Shown here: piece after piece, positions 1 through 8,133 of the stretch
Position numbering within the stretch: position 1 is the first letter of the stretch
Layout of the letters: every line of letters begins with the position of its first letter
Source: Streptomyces sp. 6-11-2
Lineage (GTDB): Bacteria > Actinomycetota > Actinomycetes > Streptomycetales > Streptomycetaceae
DNA length: 64,000 nt
Direction: 5' to 3'
Assembly: GCF_006540305.1 (NCBI RefSeq)
Contig: NZ_BJOR01000001.1
Span: 2,728,001 to 2,792,000, forward strand
Position numbers and translations under genes: made by a program
The notes under the pieces: model-generated
Told to the model about the DNA's origin: nothing
What the model saw: only the letters and a program-made list of their open reading frames with translations
The model's database searches: none

Positions 1-29
1 GGACCGACGGCTTTCAGCCGTCCGGGTCC
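1..29. terminator. Hairpin at window edge, possible terminator
   Basis: GACGGCT and AGCCGTC pair around a TTC loop, and the outer GGACC and GGTCC also pair across a small CG bulge. It lies downstream of the leftward Pro/Val-repeat gene, or belongs to a gene outside the window. There is no T-run, which is usual for Streptomyces terminators. Confidence 0.45.
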
Positions 30-87
30 ACCGGGCCCGCGGAGTCGGGTGGGCTCTCCGTGACGACGGAGCGGTGGACCTGTCCGG

Positions 88-1437
88 TTAGCCGGGGAAG
101 ACGGGGACGGCCTGGTGCCGGTCCCGGGCGCCGAGTGCGGCGGCCCGGGCGGCGGCACCGGGCACCAGCCGCGACGGGGCCCGCTCGGGCACCGTGACGG
201 CGTGCGCGTCCCCGTGCCGCGAGGTGCCGGAGTCGGCCGCCGCGTGATCTCCGAGCATGCCGTCCGGACCACCAGCGGGGCCCTGGTGCGCGGGGATCGG
301 GGCGAGGGGGGCGACGAGACCGGCACGGGGAGAGCGGTGGGGCCGGACGTGCACGGCGGCGCCGCCGGTCCCGGAGGTCGCACCGATGTATCGCGGGCCG
401 TGGGCGGCAGCGGAGGACGCGGTGACGCCTTGCGCCGTACGGGCCTTGGGAGTGCTGCTGTGCCCACTGGACGTGGCCAGGTTCGCGCCGCCCGGACGCT
501 GCTGCGGCTGGGCTCGCGGAGCCGAGGCAACGGGCCCCGTCTGCGGCTGCAACGGCAACGACGCCGGGAGGTCGGGCACGACGGGCAGCGCCGGCACCTC
601 GGGCCGCACCTCGACCGCCCCACCCACCTCGGCACCGACCACATCCCCAACCGGCTTCACGACCGGCCTCACAACGTGCTCGGTGGCGGGCCCGACAACC
701 GGCTGCACAACGGAGTCGCCGACCGGCCTCATGACGCGCTCGACAACCGGCTGGGCAACGGAGTCGACGCCCGGCCGCACGACCGGCTCGGCGACAGGCT
801 CGGCGACGGAGTCGACGCCCGGCCGCACGACCGGCTCGGCGACAGGCTCGGCGACGGGCCGGACGCCCAGCTTCACGACGGGCCCGGCTACCGGCTCGGC
901 GACCGGCCGCGCGGCGGGCGCGACGGACGGGACGACCGGCTGGGCGGCCGACTCAACCACGGACTCGGCAACCGGCCGCACAACGTGCTCGACGACCGGC
1001 TCGGCGACCAGCCGGGCACCCGGCTTCTCGACGGGCTCGGTGATCGGAGCGACGAGGGGCTTCTCGACGGGCTCGGTGATCGGCTCGACGACAGGCTTCG
1101 CGACCCGGTCGGTCACGGCCGCGAGGCCGCCGGACGACGGCGAGAACGAGGGCGAAGACGCGGGCGAGGGCGAGGGCGAAGACGCGGGCGAGGGCGAGGG
1201 CGAAGACGCGGACCCCGGAACCGAAGCGGCCACCGGCTCGGACAAGGGTGCCGTCGGTCCGCCCTCCGCCGCCCGTGCCTGTTGCCCGCACAGGAACCCG
1301 AGGGCGACCAACGTCCCTACCAGCAGCCCCAGTTGCAGTACACGCCGTCCGGCCGCCGTACGCGTCGCGCGTAGGGCGGCACCGGGCAGCGCTGCTGGCC
1401 AGGACAAGAGAGGACGGTTCTTCCCGTACGGCGACAA
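88..1437 (-). CDS. Secreted Pro/Val-rich repeat protein, unknown function
   Basis: This 449-residue protein begins with a basic stretch followed by a hydrophobic segment at about residues 31-56 (QLGLLVGTLVALGFL, then ARA), which reads as a signal peptide or membrane anchor. Next comes a Ser/Pro tract (SPSPSPASS repeated) at about 75-100. A long region to about residue 270 is built of short units such as PVAEPV, PVVRPG and VDSVAEP. The C-terminal part is Pro/Ala/His-rich without a known domain. I do not recognise a family; the composition suggests an extended cell-wall-spanning or surface protein. It follows the VWA gene on the same strand after 75 bp, so it could be read through from that operon, but nothing ties the functions together. 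The gene body carries exact tandem DNA repeats, so its length probably varies between strains. Confidence 0.7.
   Translation of the reverse strand: MSPYGKNRPLLSWPAALPGAALRATRTAAGRRVLQLGLLVGTLVALGFLCGQQARAAEGGPTAPLSEPVAASVPGSASSPSPSPASSPSPSPASSPSFSPSSGGLAAVTDRVAKPVVEPITEPVEKPLVAPITEPVEKPGARLVAEPVVEHVVRPVAESVVESAAQPVVPSVAPAARPVAEPVAGPVVKLGVRPVAEPVAEPVVRPGVDSVAEPVAEPVVRPGVDSVAQPVVERVMRPVGDSVVQPVVGPATEHVVRPVVKPVGDVVGAEVGGAVEVRPEVPALPVVPDLPASLPLQPQTGPVASAPRAQPQQRPGGANLATSSGHSSTPKARTAQGVTASSAAAHGPRYIGATSGTGGAAVHVRPHRSPRAGLVAPLAPIPAHQGPAGGPDGMLGDHAAADSGTSRHGDAHAVTVPERAPSRLVPGAAARAAALGARDRHQAVPVFPG
763..858. repeat. 48-bp tandem duplication inside the Pro/Val-repeat gene
   Basis: Two adjacent 48-bp copies, each beginning GTCGACGCCCGG, differ only at the last base. 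They encode one in-frame 16-residue unit of the VAEPVAEPVVRPGVDS type. A second near-identical pair, 26 bp long and 36 bp apart, starts at 1022 and 1058. Confidence 0.85.
1148..1211. repeat. 24-bp tandem repeat coding for Ser/Pro tract
   Basis: The unit starting GAGGGCGAAGACGCGGGC occurs twice in full and once in part. On the coding (minus) strand it encodes SPSPSPAS. The copies are in frame, so unit loss or gain would change protein length without breaking it. Confidence 0.8.
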
Positions 1438-1512
1438 GGGTGTTGGAGCGTCGATCCTCGCACGGGGTTCCCAAGGGTGCGCAAGCCCTCTCCCACCGCT
1501 GGGCGGCCAATG

Positions 1513-2697
1513 TCACACGGCGTCGGGTATCGGAAGCGGCCGCTTCTCGATCGCCGCCGCCATCACCTCCGGGAACAGGTCCGGCGTGCAGGCGAACGCC
1601 GGTGCCCCGAGCGCCGCGAGAGCCGCCGCGTGCTCCCGGTCGTAGGCGGGCGCGCCCTCGTCGGAGAGCGCGAGCAGCGTCACGAACTGCACTCCGGACG
1701 CCTTCATCGCGGCGACTCGCTTCAGCATCTCGTCGCGTATGCCTCCCTCGTACAGGTCGCTGATCAGCACGACCACCGTCTCCGCGGGCCGGGTGATCCG
1801 CGACTGACAGTACGCCAGCGCCCGGTTGATGTCCGTGCCGCCACCGAGCTGGGTGCCGAAGAGCACGTCCACCGGATCGTCGAGCTGGTCGGTGAGGTCG
1901 ACGACCGCCGTGTCGAAGACGACCAGCCGCGTACTGACGGACCGCATGGACGCCAGCACCGCCCCGAACACGGAGGCGTACACGACGGACGCCGTCATCG
2001 ACCCCGACTGGTCGACGCAGAGGACGACCTCCCTCTTCACGGACTGCGACGCCCGGCCGTAGCCGATCAGCCGCTCCGGCACGACCGTCCGGTACTCCGG
2101 CAGGTAGTTCTTGAGGTTGGCCGCGATCGTCCGGTTCCAGTCGATGTCGTGGTGGCGCGGCCGGCTGACACGCGCGCTGCGGTCGAGGGCGCCGATGAGC
2201 GTGGCCCGGGTGCGGGTGGCCAGCCGCTTCTCCAGGTCCTCGACGACCTTGCGCACCACGGCCCGGGCCGTCTCCCTGGTCGTCTCCGGCATCGCCTTGT
2301 TGAGCGAGAGCAGGGTGCCGACGAGGTGGACGTCCGCCTCCACCGCCTCCAGCATCTCCGGCTCCAGCAGCAACGTGGCCAGCCCGAGCCGGTCGATGGC
2401 GTCCCGCTGCATGACCTGCACCACGGAGGAGGGGAAGTACGTCCGTATGTCCCCGAGCCACCGCGCCACCGAGGGCGCCGAGCCTCCCAGTCCCGCCGAA
2501 CGGTCGCGTCCCGTCCGTCCCACCGGCGGCTTGTCCCCCTTTCCGTAGAGCGCGGCGAGCGCCGCGTCCATCCCCGTGTCCCGTCCCGACAGCGCGCATC
2601 CGGTGCCGTCGGCCGGGCCGCCGCCGAGCACGAGCCGCCAGCGCCGCAGCCGCTCCTGGACCGCGTCCGTCACGTCGTACCCCTCTCCCCCGGTCAT
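1513..2697 (-). CDS. VWA (CoxE-like) domain protein of MoxR-linked module
   Basis: The protein has 394 residues. The N-terminal half is helical. The C-terminal half is a von Willebrand A domain with an intact MIDAS: DQSGSM (DxSxS) at about residue 229, the downstream GGGTDI Thr, and a later ISDLYEGG strand-loop. Such proteins normally act in the cytoplasm with MoxR AAA ATPases, delivering or remodelling client proteins. The ATG is chosen because it overlaps the stop of the DUF5682 gene (ATGA, 2694-2697), which means translational coupling; the open frame further upstream is only a shadow of DUF5682. The MoxR partner is encoded at 5245-6396. The client is unknown. Confidence 0.9.
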   Translation of the reverse strand: MTGGEGYDVTDAVQERLRRWRLVLGGGPADGTGCALSGRDTGMDAALAALYGKGDKPPVGRTGRDRSAGLGGSAPSVARWLGDIRTYFPSSVVQVMQRDAIDRLGLATLLLEPEMLEAVEADVHLVGTLLSLNKAMPETTRETARAVVRKVVEDLEKRLATRTRATLIGALDRSARVSRPRHHDIDWNRTIAANLKNYLPEYRTVVPERLIGYGRASQSVKREVVLCVDQSGSMTASVVYASVFGAVLASMRSVSTRLVVFDTAVVDLTDQLDDPVDVLFGTQLGGGTDINRALAYCQSRITRPAETVVVLISDLYEGGIRDEMLKRVAAMKASGVQFVTLLALSDEGAPAYDREHAAALAALGAPAFACTPDLFPEVMAAAIEKRPLPIPDAV

Positions 2698-5123
2698 CCC
2701 GCCACCCCCGCAAGCTCGTTGCCCGGCTTCTCCCTGCCGGGACCGGGGTCGTCCAGCGCCAACAGCAGCCGCAGCACGGGCAGTACGGCGTCCGCGCGCT
2801 CCTGGTCGAGTTGCTCGGCGAACCCGGGCACACCGCCCGTCGAGCCCCCGGCCCCACCGCCGCCCGGCCCCGGACCGCGCCCGACCAGCTCGCCGAGCGT
2901 TCTGCGCACCCCCGGCTCGTATGCCGAGAACGTGCGCCGCAGCAGCGGCAGTACGTCCGTGAACGCCTGCGCCGGCACGCCGGTCAGCCAGGCGTCGACC
3001 AGCCCGAGCAGCCGCTCGTCGTGCACCAGCAGCATCCCGCCGCCACCTCCGACGAAGCCCTCGATCCACGCGGCCGCGTCGGCCGGCGGCGTGCCCGGCG
3101 ACAGCACGAGGCCCATGAGCCGCGCCGCCTGCTCCTGCTCGACCTCCCCGTCGTCCAGCAGCAGCCGCACCGCGCGTCCCCGCAGCACCCCGGGGACCGT
3201 GTCCCGTCCGGAAAGGGTCCGGAGCACGGTGTGCCAGCGGGCGCGCAGCTCGCCGTGCCCGGCCTTGGGGGTGTCGCCGAGCAGGGCCACCGCGCCGTGC
3301 ACCGCGTCCACGTGCCGCCGCATCTCCTCGGCCGCGTCCGCGTCCAGTGCGACGCAGGCCGGGGGCAGGCCGACGAAGATCCGCTCGGCCAGGCCGGCCG
3401 CCACACCGGCGAGCGCCTCGGTGTCCGTGCCGCGCACGTCTCCGTAGCGCAGGGAGCGGACCAGGGCCGGCAGCGCCTGGGCGAGGTGCCCGACGTCCGA
3501 GTCGAGCGCCGCCCGGTCGGCGAGCACGCGCATGACCACGGGCAGCGCTTCGGGCAGTTCGGCGAGCAGGCAGTGCTCCGCGAGCGCGGTGACGTCGGCG
3601 AGGGCCCGCGCGGCCACGGCGTCCGCCTCCGCCCTGGCGGTCGCGGCGGCGAGCACGGTCGTCCCCCACACCCCGGCCTCGGCGACGCGCACCGACAGCT
3701 CGGGCTCCCAGCGCAGCCGCCAGGTCTCCCGGAACGTACCGGTGCTGCCCCGCGAGGCCGTGGGCTCGCCCCAGTCCACGCCCAGCAGCCGCAGCCGGTG
3801 CAGCAGCCGGCTGCGCCCGGCATCGGTCTCCTTGCGCAGGTCGAGCTCCAGCTCCCGCTCCAGCGCCTCGGGTTTGAGCCGCAACCGCCGTTGAAGCCGG
3901 GCCAGGTCGCGCTGCAACGGCACCGCGGGCGCCGCCTCCGGCACCGCGCCCAGCACGTCGCCGACCACGAGCCGGTCGTGCACCAGTGCCAGCGGCACGT
4001 CGGAGCCGTCGCACATCACCGCGCGCACCGCGTCCGTCGTCTCGCTCAGGCCCGGCAGCGGGCGGCCGCGCATCGCGGCGAGCGTCCCCGCCAGCCGCAC
4101 CGCTTCGATGACGTGCGCGGAGGAGACGATCCGGTCCTCCTCCCGGAGCAGTCCCGCCACCTTGGTCAGCCACCGCTCGACGGGCCGGTCCGGCACGTCG
4201 AACAGGTGGGCGTACCAGCCGGGCGAGTCGATGCCCGCGCCGTAGCCGGAGGCCCGGGACAGCCGGCGGTGGGTCCACGGCACCCAGGTCATGTCCGCCT
4301 TGACCTTGGGCAGCCCCTTCAGCAGGGCGCGGTCGGCGGCGACGGTCGCCTTCCGCCGCAGCGCGGGCACGTGCCAGGCCCCGCACACCACGGCGACGCC
4401 GTCCCCGAACTCGCGCTGCGCGGCGCGCACTTGGAGGCGCATGTGGGCCTCGCGCACAAGATCCCGGTGCTCCTCCCCGCTGCCGTACGCCTCCCGCAGC
4501 ACGCCCATGGCCTCCTCCAGCACCAGGAACGGGGCGAGCGCGTCGCCCTCGCCGGCGCCCCGGTGTTCGACCACGTCCTCCCACCAGCGCTCGGGGTCGT
4601 CGTACCCGCCGGCCTCGGCGAGCGCGGCGAGCGGGTCGACGCGCACCTCGGCCCCCGGCGGGCACGCCCCTGCCGGGGGCTCCGCGGTCCCCTCCACCGC
4701 GGAGCCCTCCGTGTCGGCGCCGCCGTCCGGGGGCGTGCCGGCGTCTTCCCTGCCCCCCGCGAGGCCCCACGCGAGCGTGTGCGTGGCCGGCAGGTCGATG
4801 AAGCGGGCCGGGACGTCGTGCTCCAGGGCCCAGCGGACGGCGACCCACTCGGGCGAGAAACCGGCCAGCGGCCAGAACGCCGAGCGGCCGGGCTCGTCCA
4901 CGGCGTGGGCGAGGAGCGCGACGGGCGGCCGCATGTCCTGGTCGGCGGCGAGCGGGATCAGCGCGTCCGCCTCCGGTGGGCCCTCGATCAGTACCGCCCG
5001 CGGTCGCGCCGCCTCCAGCGCGGCCCGCACCGCGCGGGCGGATCCGGGCCCGTGGTGCCGGACCCCGAGCAGCAGCGGCCCCACGCCGGGCCGCCGGCTC
5101 CCGGATCCCTCGGATCCCCTCAC
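2694..5123 (-). CDS. DUF5682 family protein, TraB/EreA-like N-terminal domain
   Basis: This 809-residue protein matches what I know as DUF5682. The first ~300 residues carry GVRHHGPGSAR near residue 20, LIEGPPEAD near 46, and VVCGAWHVPAL near 250. This His, Glu, GxxH pattern resembles the TraB/EreA/ChaN superfamily, so a metal-independent hydrolase-like or ligand-binding role is possible; that is inference. The rest is Leu/Ala-rich helix, probably a repeat scaffold. The GTG start is supported by GGAGGGGG about 6 bases upstream. It lies 121 bp after the MoxR gene and overlaps the VWA gene by 4 bases, so the three form an operon. No signal peptide or membrane segment is visible. Confidence 0.85.
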   Translation of the reverse strand: MRGSEGSGSRRPGVGPLLLGVRHHGPGSARAVRAALEAARPRAVLIEGPPEADALIPLAADQDMRPPVALLAHAVDEPGRSAFWPLAGFSPEWVAVRWALEHDVPARFIDLPATHTLAWGLAGGREDAGTPPDGGADTEGSAVEGTAEPPAGACPPGAEVRVDPLAALAEAGGYDDPERWWEDVVEHRGAGEGDALAPFLVLEEAMGVLREAYGSGEEHRDLVREAHMRLQVRAAQREFGDGVAVVCGAWHVPALRRKATVAADRALLKGLPKVKADMTWVPWTHRRLSRASGYGAGIDSPGWYAHLFDVPDRPVERWLTKVAGLLREEDRIVSSAHVIEAVRLAGTLAAMRGRPLPGLSETTDAVRAVMCDGSDVPLALVHDRLVVGDVLGAVPEAAPAVPLQRDLARLQRRLRLKPEALERELELDLRKETDAGRSRLLHRLRLLGVDWGEPTASRGSTGTFRETWRLRWEPELSVRVAEAGVWGTTVLAAATARAEADAVAARALADVTALAEHCLLAELPEALPVVMRVLADRAALDSDVGHLAQALPALVRSLRYGDVRGTDTEALAGVAAGLAERIFVGLPPACVALDADAAEEMRRHVDAVHGAVALLGDTPKAGHGELRARWHTVLRTLSGRDTVPGVLRGRAVRLLLDDGEVEQEQAARLMGLVLSPGTPPADAAAWIEGFVGGGGGMLLVHDERLLGLVDAWLTGVPAQAFTDVLPLLRRTFSAYEPGVRRTLGELVGRGPGPGGGGAGGSTGGVPGFAEQLDQERADAVLPVLRLLLALDDPGPGREKPGNELAGVAG

Positions 5124-5244
5124 GTCGTCCCCCTCCTCGTCCTCCCTCGTCCTCGCCCCGCGGTCCAGCTGGGCTCGTCGTCGGCGCGGGCCCGCGCCGT
5201 GCCGGCCGGCAGGCGTCCGCCGTCGGCCGGCCGTCCGATGCGGC

Positions 5245-6396
5245 TCACGCGCTCACCTCCCGGCAGGACCGGTAGAAGTCCTTCCAGCCGTCGCGCTCGC
5301 GGACGACCGTCTCCAGGTACTCCTGCCAGACGACGCGGTCTGCCGCCGGATCACGGACGACGGCGCCGAGGATGCCGGCGGCCACGTCACCGGCCCGCAG
5401 CACGCCGTCGCCGAAGTGGGCCGCCAGCGCGAGGCCGCCGGTGACCACCGAGATCGCCTCGGCGGTGGACAGGGTGCCGCTGGGCGACTTCAGCTTCGTA
5501 CGGCCGTCGGTGGTGACGCCGTCACGCAGCTCGCGGAAGACGGTCACGACACGGCGGATCTCGTCGGCCCCGTCCGGGACGCCCGGCAGGTCGAGTGAGC
5601 GGCCGATCTGGTCGACCCGGCGCGCCACGATCTCGACCTCGGCCTCGGGGCTCTCCGGCAGCGGCAGGACCACCGTGTTGAACCGGCGGCGCAGGGCGCT
5701 GGACAGGTCGTTGACCCCGCGGTCGCGGTCGTTGGCGGTGGCGATCAGGTTGAAGCCGCGGACCGCCTGCACCTCCTCGCCCAGTTCCGGTATCGGCAGG
5801 GTCTTCTCGGACAGGATCGTGATCAGCGTGTCCTGCACGTCGGCCGGGATGCGGGTCAGCTCCTCGACCCGGGCGGTCATGCCCTGCGCCATGGCCCGCA
5901 TGACCGGGCTGGGCACGAGGGCGTCGCGGCTCGGTCCGTGCGCCAGCAGCTGCGCGTAGTTCCAGCCGTAGCGGATCGCTTCCTCCGGGGTGCCGGCCGT
6001 GCCCTGCACCAGGAGCGTCGAGTCGCCGCTGACCGCGGCGGCCAAGTGCTCGGACACCCAGGTCTTCGCCGTGCCCGGCACGCCGAGCAGGAGCAGGGCG
6101 CGGTCGGTGGCGAGGGTGGTGACCGCGACCTCGACGATGCGGCGGGGGCCCACGTACTTCGGTGTGATCACCGTGCCGTCCGGCAGCGTGCCGCCGAGGA
6201 GGTAGGTCGCGACGGCCCACGGCGACAGCTTCCAGCGGGCCGGGCGCGGACGGTCGTCGTGTGCGGCGAGCGCCGCCAGCTCGGCCGCGAAGGCGTGCTC
6301 GGCGTGCGGGCGCAGCGCCTGCGCCTCCGGCGTGTTCGCGGGCGCGGAGTGGTTCTGGCGCGGTTCGACGGGTGTCGGTTCGACGGACACAGACAT
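5245..6396 (-). CDS. MoxR-type AAA ATPase
   Basis: The protein has 383 residues. Walker A is GVPGTAKT at about residue 110, the variant typical of MoxR ATPases. A sensor-like stretch NLIATANDRDRGVND follows, with an arginine-finger region (LRRRFNTV). MoxR ATPases usually work as hexameric chaperone motors with a VWA partner, here the product at 1513-2697. The ATG at 6396 is preferred over the longer open frame to 6531 because GGAGGGGG lies about 9 bases upstream and the family starts near here. It is the first gene of the leftward operon MoxR-DUF5682-VWA and diverges from the SWIM gene across 133 bp. Confidence 0.9.
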   Translation of the reverse strand: MSVSVEPTPVEPRQNHSAPANTPEAQALRPHAEHAFAAELAALAAHDDRPRPARWKLSPWAVATYLLGGTLPDGTVITPKYVGPRRIVEVAVTTLATDRALLLLGVPGTAKTWVSEHLAAAVSGDSTLLVQGTAGTPEEAIRYGWNYAQLLAHGPSRDALVPSPVMRAMAQGMTARVEELTRIPADVQDTLITILSEKTLPIPELGEEVQAVRGFNLIATANDRDRGVNDLSSALRRRFNTVVLPLPESPEAEVEIVARRVDQIGRSLDLPGVPDGADEIRRVVTVFRELRDGVTTDGRTKLKSPSGTLSTAEAISVVTGGLALAAHFGDGVLRAGDVAAGILGAVVRDPAADRVVWQEYLETVVRERDGWKDFYRSCREVSA

Positions 6397-6453
6397 GGCT
6401 GAGGCCCCCTCCAGCTCGGCCGGTTCGGATCTGTCACCAACCGTGCACCACGG

Positions 6454-6508
6454 CACTGACAACGCGTTCTGACCTGCGCAAATATGCCTACCCGGCCGAT
6501 TGTCAGTG
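6454..6508. promoter_or_regulatory. Inverted repeat in MoxR/SWIM divergent region
   Basis: CACTGACAA (6454-6462) and TTGTCAGTG (6500-6508) are perfect inverted copies with 37 bp between them, in the intergenic space between the two divergent operons. Each arm contains TTGTCA facing its own gene, so the arms may be paired -35 boxes or a shared operator. Rightward, TACCTT at 6517-6522 would be a -10 that places transcription near the SWIM ATG, allowing a leaderless mRNA. Confidence 0.5.
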
Positions 6509-6529
6509 GCAGGTCCTACCTTCGATGGC

Positions 6530-7879
6530 ATGACTCAGCAGGGGGTGCGCTGGAGCGCGGACCAGGTGCTGGCACTGGCGCCTGACGCCGCGTCGCGCAA
6601 AGCGGGAAGCAAACTCGGCGCGGCCGGGCCGTGGTCCGAGGCGGGGTGTTCCGACGAGGGGGCGGTGTGGGGACTGTGCAAGGGCAGTGGCAGCCGGCCG
6701 TATCAGACGGTCGTCGACGTCGCGGGCGGTGCCGGGCCGGCGTACAAGTGCAGTTGTCCGAGCCGCAAGTTCCCGTGCAAGCACGCGCTCGGACTGCTGC
6801 TGCTGTGGGCGAGCGACGACGGCGCGGTGCCGTCCGGGCAGGCGCCCGACTGGGCCGAGCAGTGGACGGCGGCCCGCGGGGAGCGGACGGGGCGGAAGCG
6901 TTCGACAGCGGGTCCGGCCTCCGGTGCCGCTGATCCGCGGGCGGCGCTGCGCCGGGCGGAGCGCCGGGCCGAGCGGATCACCGCGGGGGTGACGGAGCTG
7001 GAGCAGCGCCTGGCCGACCTGCTGCGCGGCGGTCTGGCCCCGGCCGAGCAGGCGGGGTACGGGCTGTGGGAGGAGACGGCGGCCCGCATGGTCGACGCGC
7101 AGGCTCCCGGACTGGCGGGACGGGTGCGGGAGCTGGGGGCCGTGCCGTCGTCGGGGCCGGGCTGGCCGGTGCGGCTGCTGGAGGAGTGCGCGCTGCTGCA
7201 TCTGCTGGGCCAGGGCTGGCTGCGCCGCGAGCGGCTGCCGGAAGGGATGTCGGCGACGGTCCGTTCCCGGGTGGGTCTGCCCGTCTCAGCGGACGGACCT
7301 CCGGTGCGGGACCGCTGGCTCGTCCTCGCCCAGTACGACACCGCGGACGCGAAGCTGACCACACGCAGGATATGGCTGCACGGCGCGGACTCGGGCCGTA
7401 CGGCTCTGCTGCTCTCCTACGGCGCGGCGGGCCGCGCCCCGGAGCTCGCGCTGCCGGTGGGCCTGGCCCTGGAGGCGGAGGTGTCCTCCTATCCGGGCGC
7501 GGGACAGCCGCGCGTGGCCCTGGGCGAGCGGTTCGCGCCCCCGGCGCCCGTCCGGATCCGCCCACGCGGGGTGACGACGGCGCAGGCGGCCGCCCGCTAC
7601 GGCGCGGCGCTGCGGGACGACCCGTGGCTGGAGTCGGTTCCGGTGACGCTGCGGGAGGTCGTACCGGTCCCGGACGGCGAGTCCTGGCAGCTGGCCGACG
7701 CCGCCTCCGACTCCGCGCTGCCCGTCACTCGCGTGGCCCGTACGCATCCGGGCCTGTGGCGGCTGGTCGCCCTGTCGGGCGGCGCGCCGGTCACGGTCTT
7801 CGGCGAGTGCGGCCACCGGGGCTTCACTCCGTTGACCGCATGGTCGCGGAACGAGGAAGAAATGGTGACTCTGTGCTGA
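6530..7879 (+). CDS. SWIM zinc-finger protein of MoxR-linked module
   Basis: This 449-residue protein has a SWIM motif at about residues 73-92 (YKCSCPSRKFPCKHALG, CxCxnCxH), a zinc-binding fold that mediates DNA or protein contacts. After a low-complexity Arg/Ala linker, a helical stretch (about 140-220) leads into a beta-rich C-terminal half without a recognised domain. The ATG at 6530 is chosen over a TTG at 6500 that lies inside the promoter inverted repeat. No ribosome-binding site is obvious, which fits a leaderless transcript. It diverges from the MoxR operon and precedes DUF5691. In actinobacteria these families commonly occur together, which suggests one machine; I know of no assigned function. 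Confidence 0.85.
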   Translation: MTQQGVRWSADQVLALAPDAASRKAGSKLGAAGPWSEAGCSDEGAVWGLCKGSGSRPYQTVVDVAGGAGPAYKCSCPSRKFPCKHALGLLLLWASDDGAVPSGQAPDWAEQWTAARGERTGRKRSTAGPASGAADPRAALRRAERRAERITAGVTELEQRLADLLRGGLAPAEQAGYGLWEETAARMVDAQAPGLAGRVRELGAVPSSGPGWPVRLLEECALLHLLGQGWLRRERLPEGMSATVRSRVGLPVSADGPPVRDRWLVLAQYDTADAKLTTRRIWLHGADSGRTALLLSYGAAGRAPELALPVGLALEAEVSSYPGAGQPRVALGERFAPPAPVRIRPRGVTTAQAAARYGAALRDDPWLESVPVTLREVVPVPDGESWQLADAASDSALPVTRVARTHPGLWRLVALSGGAPVTVFGECGHRGFTPLTAWSRNEEEMVTLC

Positions 7880-8133
7880 TGCCAAATCAACCATCCGTGA
7901 CATCAGCCCTGGCAGCGGGCTCGGGATGTCCGGCAAAGGAGTGACGTCACCGCGATATGCGGGGCCCGATCGGCACAGCGGGAACCTCTCACCCAAAAGG
8001 CGCAAAATGGCAGAGAGTATCCCATCTGAATACCTTTTCTCTTCTGCACCACGCATTTGTTCCACCCCAGGGGAAACCCGGTCCATGTGACCCTTCAACC
8101 ACTCCCGGGCAGCCGGCTACGGAAAGGAAGCTC

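Noticed and set aside
2811..5444. Long rightward open frame opposite DUF5682 and MoxR
   Set aside because: It is antisense to genes with clear families and operon structure. Its product is Arg/Gln/His/Gly-rich, as expected for the complementary strand of GC-rich coding DNA.
7879..7944. 22-codon frame overlapping the SWIM stop (TGATG)
   Set aside because: There is no close ribosome-binding site, no composition that suggests a toxin, leader or precursor, and the overlap can arise by chance.
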